Source: JAIEPT01 sp038217425
GTDB lineage: Bacteria > Planctomycetota > Planctomycetia > Gemmatales > Gemmataceae
Direction: 5' to 3'
Assembly: GCA_038217425.1 (NCBI GenBank)
Contig: JBBQPM010000126.1
Coordinates: 1-19,768 of the forward strand
Length of the DNA: 19,768 nt
The notes below the pieces were generated by a model. It saw nothing but the letters and a program-made list of their open reading frames with translations, was not told the DNA's origin and searched no databases. This document shows, piece by piece, positions 14,806 to 19,768 of the stretch. A program made the translations under genes and the position numbers. Within the stretch, counting starts at the first letter, position 1. Each line of letters opens with the position of its first letter.

Positions 14806-14905
14806 GCCACAGAGGGCACAGAGGACACAGAGATAAAAGGCGAGGGGAGGGGTAAGCGGTGCGCTTCTTCTCGTATTCCTCTGAGTTCTCTGTGACCTCT
14901 GTGGC
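14806..14905. repeat. CACAGAGG-type inverted-repeat element, copy 1
   Basis: The left arm begins GCCACAGAGGGCACAGAGGA at 14806. The right arm ends with CTCTGTGACCTCTGTGGC at 14905. The arms are imperfect reverse complements of about 28 bases around a purine-rich centre. A second copy of the same family lies at 16277-16368. It resembles a short non-autonomous repeat found in many unrelated bacteria. It sits in the divergent gap between the GH16 and DUF1552 genes, just upstream of the GH16 start. Confidence 0.85.
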
Positions 14906-15004
14906 TAATTCGCTTTCGTCGAACTTCCGTTCCATTCCGGACGTTCCCAATATAGAATACGCAGACCCACCCCGCCCGCCCCGAAACCTCACAGGAATCT
15001 CGGC

Positions 15005-16270
15005 ATGAAACCCGCCTTCTCGATTGGCCACGGCCCGCTTTCTCGGCGAACTTTCCTCCGCGGCGCCGGCGTCGCCATGGCGCTCCCCTTCCTCGATGCT
15101 ATGCAGCCCGCCTTCGGCAACGGCTCCGCCGCGCCGCCAGTGCCGCGCCGCATGCTCGCCATCGAAACGAATATGGGGATTCTGCCGCAGTTCTTCTTCC
15201 CCGAACGCGCCGGCCGCGATTACGCCCTCACGCCGTACTTACAGAAACTCGCCCACGTCAAAGACAAGATGACTGTCTTCTCCGGCGTCAGCCATCCCGG
15301 CGTGACCGGCGCCCACTCCGCGGAAAAATGCTTCCTCACCGGAACGCCCCACCCCGAGCGCGGCGGCTTCCGCAACTGGATCTCGCTCGATCAATTTGCC
15401 GCCGAACGCATCGGCAATCGCACCCGCTATCCCTCGCTCGTCCTGGCCATGAGCAGCGAGAACAACCAGACGCTCAGCTTCACCCGCAGCGGCGCCGCCA
15501 TCTCCGCCGAGCGCAGTCCGAATCGACTCTTTCAGAGATTATTCGTACAAGGTCGGCCCGACGAAGTAGCCGCCAACGTCGAGGCGATTCGCCAGGGACG
15601 CAGCATGCTCGACTTCGTCGGCGACCAGTCGCGCCGCCTTAATCGCTCGCTCTCCGTCGCCGACCAGCAGCGTATGGAGCAATACTTCACGGCGGTCCGC
15701 GAACTCGAACAACGCCTGGAGAGTTCCGAGAGCTGGGAACATCGCCCCAAGCCAACGGTCTCCGCCCAGGCGCCGGTCGACATCAACGACTCGGCCGAGT
15801 TCGTCCGCAAGACGCAGCTGATGTTCGACGTCATCAAGCTCGCCTTCGAGACCGATTCGACCCGGCTCATCTCGCTCTTCATCGACACCGTCGTCATTCA
15901 CAACATCACGCACCACGGCAACCGCCCCGACGTGCTGGCCGAGCTGCGTGCGAAGGAAGAGGCGCAGTTCGAGGTGCTCGGCAACTTCCTGCGCTCGCTC
16001 AACGACACGCGCGAACAGGGGCAGCCGATTCTGGACCGGACGATGGTTCTGTACGGCACCTGCATGGGGAGCGCGAACTCGCATGCGAACACGAACCTGC
16101 CGGCCTTGATTGCCGGCGGCGGCTTCCGGCATGGTCAACACCTGGCGTTCGATACGCAGAACAACTACCCGCTGACGAATCTGTTCGTCTCGATGCTGCA
16201 GCGCCTGGGCCTGGACGTCGGCGAATTTTCGACGGGCCGATCGACCATGCGCGGCCTGGAAATGGCGTAG
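15005..16270 (+). CDS. Tat-exported DUF1552 protein
   Basis: A 421-residue member of the DUF1552 family, found mainly in Planctomycetota and relatives. The N-terminus has a twin-arginine signal (SRRTFLRGAGVAMALPFLDA, residues 13-32). Typical family segments follow: RRMLAIETNMGILPQFFFPE, TVFSGVSHPGV, the AEKCFLTG region, YPSLVLAMSSEN, and the C-terminal GTCMGSANSHANTNLPALIA, then FVSMLQRLGL. Its enzymatic role is unknown. It is normally encoded next to a DUF1592-type cytochrome protein, as here, although the usual order places the DUF1592 gene first. AGGAA lies 7 bases before the ATG. The gap to the next gene (128 bases) is mostly a dispersed repeat. Confidence 0.93.
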   Translation: MKPAFSIGHGPLSRRTFLRGAGVAMALPFLDAMQPAFGNGSAAPPVPRRMLAIETNMGILPQFFFPERAGRDYALTPYLQKLAHVKDKMTVFSGVSHPGVTGAHSAEKCFLTGTPHPERGGFRNWISLDQFAAERIGNRTRYPSLVLAMSSENNQTLSFTRSGAAISAERSPNRLFQRLFVQGRPDEVAANVEAIRQGRSMLDFVGDQSRRLNRSLSVADQQRMEQYFTAVRELEQRLESSESWEHRPKPTVSAQAPVDINDSAEFVRKTQLMFDVIKLAFETDSTRLISLFIDTVVIHNITHHGNRPDVLAELRAKEEAQFEVLGNFLRSLNDTREQGQPILDRTMVLYGTCMGSANSHANTNLPALIAGGGFRHGQHLAFDTQNNYPLTNLFVSMLQRLGLDVGEFSTGRSTMRGLEMA

Positions 16271-16276
16271 GTAGAA

Positions 16277-16368
16277 GCCACAGAGGACTCAGAGGACACT
16301 GAGTAAGAGCAAGCGGAGATGCGTGGCCTTTTTCTCAATTCCTCTGTGTTCTCCGTGACCTCTATGGC
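16277..16368. repeat. CACAGAGG-type inverted-repeat element, copy 2
   Basis: The left arm GCCACAGAGGACTCAGAGGA starts at 16277. The right arm CCTCTGTGTTCTCCGTGACC starts at 16341 and the element ends at 16368. The arms are imperfect reverse complements. It is homologous to the copy at 14806-14905, with a different centre. It begins 6 bases after the DUF1552 stop and ends about 30 bases before the DUF1592-type gene, so it lies inside a likely operon. Confidence 0.85.
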
Positions 16369-16390
16369 TTGCATTTTTCGTAAGGACACC

Positions 16391-16402
16391 ATGAGCCAAT
16401 GA
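16391..16402 (+). promoter_or_regulatory. Three-codon leader ORF (MSQ) overlapping the DUF1592-gene start
   Basis: TAAGGA at 16381-16386 is placed 4 bases before ATG 16391, which opens a three-codon frame (Met-Ser-Gln) ending in TGA at 16400-16402. That stop overlaps the ATG at 16399, the start of the large cytochrome gene, as ATGA. The ribosome site is better placed for the mini-ORF on one side and slightly far (12 bases) for the main start on the other, so reinitiation after the mini-ORF is possible. A chance ATG is the alternative. Confidence 0.4.
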
Positions 16403-19005
16403 ACGCACTACCCTCTCGACAAATAATCCTTCTTCTCGCTCTGTGGCTGCTTTTCGCGTCTGACTCTCTGCACGCGAATCCCAAGTTCCTCGAAACGCAC
16501 TGCTTCAGCTGCCACGACGCCAACCTCAAGAAAGGCGGTCTCGACCTCACCGCGCTCAAACTTGATCTGGCGAACGCGGAGAACTTCGCCCGCTGGGTCA
16601 AGGTGCACGACCGCATCGAATCGGGCGAGATGCCCCCCAAGAAGAAGCCGCCGGTCGCGGAGACAAAGGCGGCGCTTAGCGGGCTAGCCGAGATGCTCGT
16701 CAAGGCGGAGGTCGCGAAGTTCGCGGGGGGTCGAACCGGCATTCGTCGGCTCACGCGGGCCGAGTATGAAAACACGATGCGCGACCTGTTTCAGCTCCCC
16801 GGCATCAACCTCCAGGGCGAACTCCCCGCCGACGGCTCCGCGCACGGATTCGACAATAACAGCGACGCTCTCGACATCTCCCACGTCAATCTCACCAAGT
16901 ATATCGAGGCCGCCGACCGCACGCTCGATATGGCCATCGCCACCCGGCCCGAGCCCCCGAAGGTGCTCACGCAAAAGATCTCGCTCGCCAACTCCGGCGG
17001 GTTCGTCGCCCACGTCATCATGCACGGCGACGGCGTCCTCCTCAAAAACAAACAGCCCGATCCCGACTTCCCCCCGGCCGGCGCTCACATCCATCTCGAC
17101 GAAGGCGCCCATGCCCGAATGGGGAGCTTCCGCAACGGCAGCAGCGTCGGCCTCTTTCGCCATGAAGATGAATCGTTCAGCCCGTACTTCATCGAGTTCT
17201 GCGCGATATATCCGGGCAAGTACCGCATGAAGCTCTCGCTCTGGAGCTTCAAATGGGACAAGGGCAACGTCCTCCCCGCGCGCGGCACCGAAGCGGCTCG
17301 ACTCTCCATCGTGCAGCTCGGCGGCGACGGCCGCGGCGGCGGACACCCCAGCACCGTTCTCGGCTACTTCGACGCTCCGTCGCTGCAAGAAAAGGTTCAC
17401 GACTTCACCACCTGGATGAACCCGCGCGAGATCATCGGCTTCAACGCCGCGTCCCTCGCACAAGGAGGACAGACGCGCGGCAAACTCCATGCGCTGGGCT
17501 TCACCGGCCCCGGCATCGCCTGCGACTTCTTCGAGGTCGAAGGCCCGATCCACGACGTTTGGCCGCCCCCCAGCCATCGGCTCCTCTTCGGCGATTTGCC
17601 GCTCGTCGAGTTCAAGCAGGCCGACGATCCCAAGATGAAGTTCCCGAAACGCAAGCTCGTGCGCCAGGAGATTGGCGCCGCTCGCAATCGCCCCGAACCG
17701 ACCGTCGGCCAATTCACCGTGAAGAGCGAACAGCCCCTCGTTGACGCCGATCGCCTGCTCGCGAAGTTCCTGCCGAAGGCGTTTCGCCGGCCCGTGGAGG
17801 CAGAGTTGCGACAGCGGTATGTCGCGAAAGTCGAGGAGCGTCTCAAGGCCGGCGACTCGTTCGAACTGGCGATGCGCTGGGTCTACCGCGCCGCCCTGTG
17901 CTCGCCCGATTTCCTCTACCACATCGAACCCGCGGGCAAGCTCGACGACCACGGCCTCGCCAATCGGCTGTCGTACTTCTACTGGAACTCGATGCCCGAT
18001 GAAAAGCTGATTCAACTCGCCGACGCCGGCAAGCTGCGCGGCTCCCTCAAGTCCGAAACGGATCGGCTTCTCGCGGATCCCAAATCCCAACGGTTCATTG
18101 AGGACTTCGTGGGGCAGTGGCTCAAGCTGCGTCAGATCGCCGCCACCGATCCCGACCGCAAGCTCTACCCGGAGTTTAGCCCCTACCTGCAAGATTCCAC
18201 CGTCGCCGAGACGCGGGCCTACTTCCGCGAATTGATCGACAAGGATCTCGATGCGAGCCATCTGATCAAGTCGAACTTCGCGATGCTCAACGAGAAGCTC
18301 GCGGTCCACTATGGCATCCCGGGCGTGAGCGGTTCGCAGATGCGCCGCGTCGAACTGCCGGCGGATTCCCCGCGCGGCGGGTTCCTGACGCACGCCTCGA
18401 TCTTGCGTATCACCGCCAACGGCACGACGACGTCGCCGGTCCCGCGCGGCGCCTTTGTGATGGCGCGGCTGTTAGGCCAAACGCCCGAGCCGCCGCCGCC
18501 AAACGTCCCTGCCATCGAACCCGACGTCCGCGGCGCCAAGTCGATCCGCGATCAGCTCGAGAAGCACCGCGCCGACGCCGCCTGCGCCTCGTGCCATGCC
18601 AAGATGGATCCCCCCGGTTTCGCGCTCGAATCGTTCGACGTCATCGGCGGCTTCCGCACCCGCTACCGCTCGATCGGCGTCGGCGACAACGCCCCGCGCG
18701 GCTCCATCGACCCGTTCATCGGCATCAGCTTCCGCCTCGGACCCAACGTCGACCCGAGCGGCGAACTCCCCGACGGCCGAAAGTTCAAAGACATCACCGA
18801 GTTCCAGGAGCTGATCGCCGTCGACCGCGGCAAGTTGCTGAAGAATCTGGCGCAGCAGTTCACGATCTACGCGACTGGCCGCAACGTCGCCTTCAGCGAC
18901 CGCGCCGCGATCTCCGCCATCGTGGACGGCACGCAAAAGAAGGGGGGCGGCGTACGCACGCTCCTGCACGAACTGATCCAGAGTGAAGTTTTTCAAACGC
19001 GGTAG
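16399..19005 (+). CDS. Planctomycete cytochrome c protein with DUF1587/1595/1592/1588/1585 domains
   Basis: An 868-residue exported protein. The signal peptide covers about residues 1-26 (hydrophobic IILLLALWLLF). A haem c site follows (CFSCH, C35/C38/H39). DUF1587 is near 112-175 (GIRRLTRAEYENTMRDLFQL). A beta-rich middle of unknown role (about 200-430) follows. DUF1595 is near 447-510 (LPKAFRRPVEAELRQRYV), DUF1592 near 515-640 (GLANRLSYFYWNSMPDEKL), DUF1588 near 658-755 (RGGFLTHASILRITANGTTT, with a second haem site CASCH, C729/C732/H733), and DUF1585 near 789-865. The family is planctomycete-typical and thought to be extracytoplasmic; its reaction is unproven. The two haem motifs suggest electron transfer, perhaps with the DUF1552 partner upstream. 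Confidence 0.93.
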   Translation: MNALPSRQIILLLALWLLFASDSLHANPKFLETHCFSCHDANLKKGGLDLTALKLDLANAENFARWVKVHDRIESGEMPPKKKPPVAETKAALSGLAEMLVKAEVAKFAGGRTGIRRLTRAEYENTMRDLFQLPGINLQGELPADGSAHGFDNNSDALDISHVNLTKYIEAADRTLDMAIATRPEPPKVLTQKISLANSGGFVAHVIMHGDGVLLKNKQPDPDFPPAGAHIHLDEGAHARMGSFRNGSSVGLFRHEDESFSPYFIEFCAIYPGKYRMKLSLWSFKWDKGNVLPARGTEAARLSIVQLGGDGRGGGHPSTVLGYFDAPSLQEKVHDFTTWMNPREIIGFNAASLAQGGQTRGKLHALGFTGPGIACDFFEVEGPIHDVWPPPSHRLLFGDLPLVEFKQADDPKMKFPKRKLVRQEIGAARNRPEPTVGQFTVKSEQPLVDADRLLAKFLPKAFRRPVEAELRQRYVAKVEERLKAGDSFELAMRWVYRAALCSPDFLYHIEPAGKLDDHGLANRLSYFYWNSMPDEKLIQLADAGKLRGSLKSETDRLLADPKSQRFIEDFVGQWLKLRQIAATDPDRKLYPEFSPYLQDSTVAETRAYFRELIDKDLDASHLIKSNFAMLNEKLAVHYGIPGVSGSQMRRVELPADSPRGGFLTHASILRITANGTTTSPVPRGAFVMARLLGQTPEPPPPNVPAIEPDVRGAKSIRDQLEKHRADAACASCHAKMDPPGFALESFDVIGGFRTRYRSIGVGDNAPRGSIDPFIGISFRLGPNVDPSGELPDGRKFKDITEFQELIAVDRGKLLKNLAQQFTIYATGRNVAFSDRAAISAIVDGTQKKGGGVRTLLHELIQSEVFQTR

Positions 19006-19010
19006 CCGCG

Positions 19011-19056
19011 AATTCGTTTAGCGCTCGCAAGATCCCCTGCGAGCGCTAAACGAATT
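19011..19056. terminator. Perfect 19-bp hairpin after the cytochrome gene
   Basis: AATTCGTTTAGCGCTCGCA (19011-19029) pairs perfectly with 19038-19056 around an 8-base loop, starting 5 bases after the stop codon. No T-run follows. It could act as a terminator or mRNA-stabilising structure, or be another dispersed palindrome; it lies only 6 bases before the ribosome site of the next gene, so it may also lower that gene's expression. Confidence 0.65.
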
Positions 19057-19073
19057 GACGCCGGAGTGATGTG

Positions 19074-19607
19074 ATGTTCCATTTCGTCCGATTCATAACG
19101 ATATTCAGCATTTTCGTCGCCGCGCCGCTGCATGCCCAGGAAAAGGTCAAGCACCAAGTCCTCGGCCTCTTCATGCCCGAACGGGAACTCGACTTGCGCG
19201 ACACCATGGAAAAGCTGGAAAACATCAAGCTCGTGAGCATCGACTACAAAAATGCCGAGGCGGTCTTCGAATACGACGTCAAAAAGGCCTTTGGCAGCGC
19301 CAAGCCGCAGCAAGTCGTCGAACGCTTCGACAACGTGATGCGACAGGCCTCGTTCGGCACGTTCGGCATCAAGCCGCTGCGGACCATGCCGCTGGAAAAA
19401 CTGAAGTGGATCGAGATTCCGGTGGCCGGGCTCGATTGCAAGGCGTGTTCGCTCGTAGCGTACGAGAGCATCTTCAAACTCGAAGGCGTGGAGCAAGCGA
19501 CCGCGAGTTTCCGGGCAGGGCTGGTGACGGCGCTGATCGATCCCGAAAAGACCGACCGCGCCAAACTCGAGGCCGCCCTCAAGAAAAAGGGCGTTACCCT
19601 TCGTTAG
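19074..19607 (+). CDS. Secreted heavy-metal-associated (HMA) domain protein
   Basis: A 177-residue protein with a signal peptide (residues about 1-22, MFHFVRFITIFSIFVAAPLHAQ). The C-terminal part (about 112-177) is an HMA ferredoxin-like domain: IPVAGLDCKACSLVAYESIF carries the metal-binding CxxC (C122, C125), followed by LEGVEQATASF and ALIDPEKTDRAKLEAALKKK. The preceding region (about 25-100) has HMA-like secondary structure (LENIKLVSIDYKNAEAVFEY) but no CxxC, so it may be a degenerate first domain. It probably binds copper or a similar soft metal in the periplasm. Its position after the di-haem cytochrome gene suggests metal handling for that system, but this is inference. ATG 19074 is chosen with GGAG 7 bases upstream; GTG 19071 is an alternative. 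Confidence 0.85.
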   Translation: MFHFVRFITIFSIFVAAPLHAQEKVKHQVLGLFMPERELDLRDTMEKLENIKLVSIDYKNAEAVFEYDVKKAFGSAKPQQVVERFDNVMRQASFGTFGIKPLRTMPLEKLKWIEIPVAGLDCKACSLVAYESIFKLEGVEQATASFRAGLVTALIDPEKTDRAKLEAALKKKGVTLR

Positions 19608-19706
19608 AGCGGTTCTCCTGGTTGGTCAGCGCCACTTTTCCCATTAGGTAAGGCTGATTTCAGACCTCGCAAGTAGCGTGATTCCTAGTAGGGCGTTCTT
19701 GAATTC

Positions 19707-19757
19707 GGCCTGTAAGGTCGACTCCTATAGCCCAGGCCGGAGGCCTGGGTAAGAATT
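19707..19757 (+). repeat. Composite palindromic repeat, right-end copy
   Basis: GGCCTGTAAGGTCGACTCCT is followed by TATAG, then CCCAGGCC (19731-19738), GGA and GGCCTGGG (19742-19749), then TAAGAATTA. This matches the reverse complement of 119-174 over about 50 bases with few differences, and matches the plus-strand left-end half (1-40). The unit thus combines a small GGCC palindrome with the CCCAGGCC palindrome. The 99 bases before it (19608-19706) show no recognisable feature. Confidence 0.8.
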
Positions 19758-19768
19758 AGAGCCTAGAT

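Noticed and set aside
16684..18393. 569-residue minus-strand open frame
   Set aside because: Antisense to the large cytochrome gene, whose domains and haem motifs are clear; long shadow frames are expected at high GC.
1..19768. CRISPR array, tRNA or rRNA genes
   Set aside because: No regularly spaced direct repeats were seen, and no cloverleaf or rRNA-like sequence was recognised by eye; a tRNAscan-SE or Infernal run would settle this.

Overview
The window looks like a piece of a planctomycete chromosome, most likely Pirellulales-like. This is inferred from high GC content, from secreted proteins of families expanded in Planctomycetota (DUF1501, DUF1552, and a large DUF1587/DUF1595/DUF1592/DUF1588/DUF1585 protein with two haem c motifs), and from palindromic repeats in most of the longer intergenic gaps. 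No rRNA, tRNA, CRISPR array, integrase or transposase gene was recognised.

Layout. 1-499: composite palindromic repeats, then unassigned sequence. 500-2080 (+): a protein whose C-terminal half carries the catalytic signature of edema factor/CyaA/ExoY-type nucleotidyl cyclases; this is the most interesting gene here. It is followed directly by a truncated GT1 glycosyltransferase remnant (about 2109-2489) and a bidirectional terminator. 2607-3878 (-): a Lys-rich helical protein of unknown function. 3879-4668: a gap with a large inverted repeat. 4669-6454 (+): two overlapping transglutaminase-like genes, tail to tail with a small membrane protein (6438-7124, -). 7399-7622: a YCII-family pseudogene with an internal deletion. 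7630-12682 (-): a co-directional run that reads, in transcription order, SMP-30/gluconolactonase, DUF1501, a small VENG protein overlapping it by ATGA, a secreted DsbC-like domain protein, a SUKH (SMI1/KNR4) protein, and an EAL c-di-GMP phosphodiesterase. 12896-13738 (+): a short-chain dehydrogenase, convergent with a secreted GH16 beta-glucanase (13850-14785, -). 15005-19607 (+): DUF1552, the large DUF1592-type cytochrome protein, and a secreted HMA metal-binding protein. 19608-19768: another copy of the composite repeat seen at the left end.

How the genes fit together. The secreted block (GH16, SMP-30, DUF1501, DUF1552, DUF1592 protein) fits the polysaccharide-degrading, envelope-rich lifestyle of planctomycetes, but no single pathway can be read from it. 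DUF1552 and DUF1592 proteins are usual partners and probably form one unit with the HMA protein. The cyclase-like protein stands apart: it sits between a repeat cluster and gene debris, which suggests accessory DNA. Its activator, secretion route and target cannot be read from the sequence.
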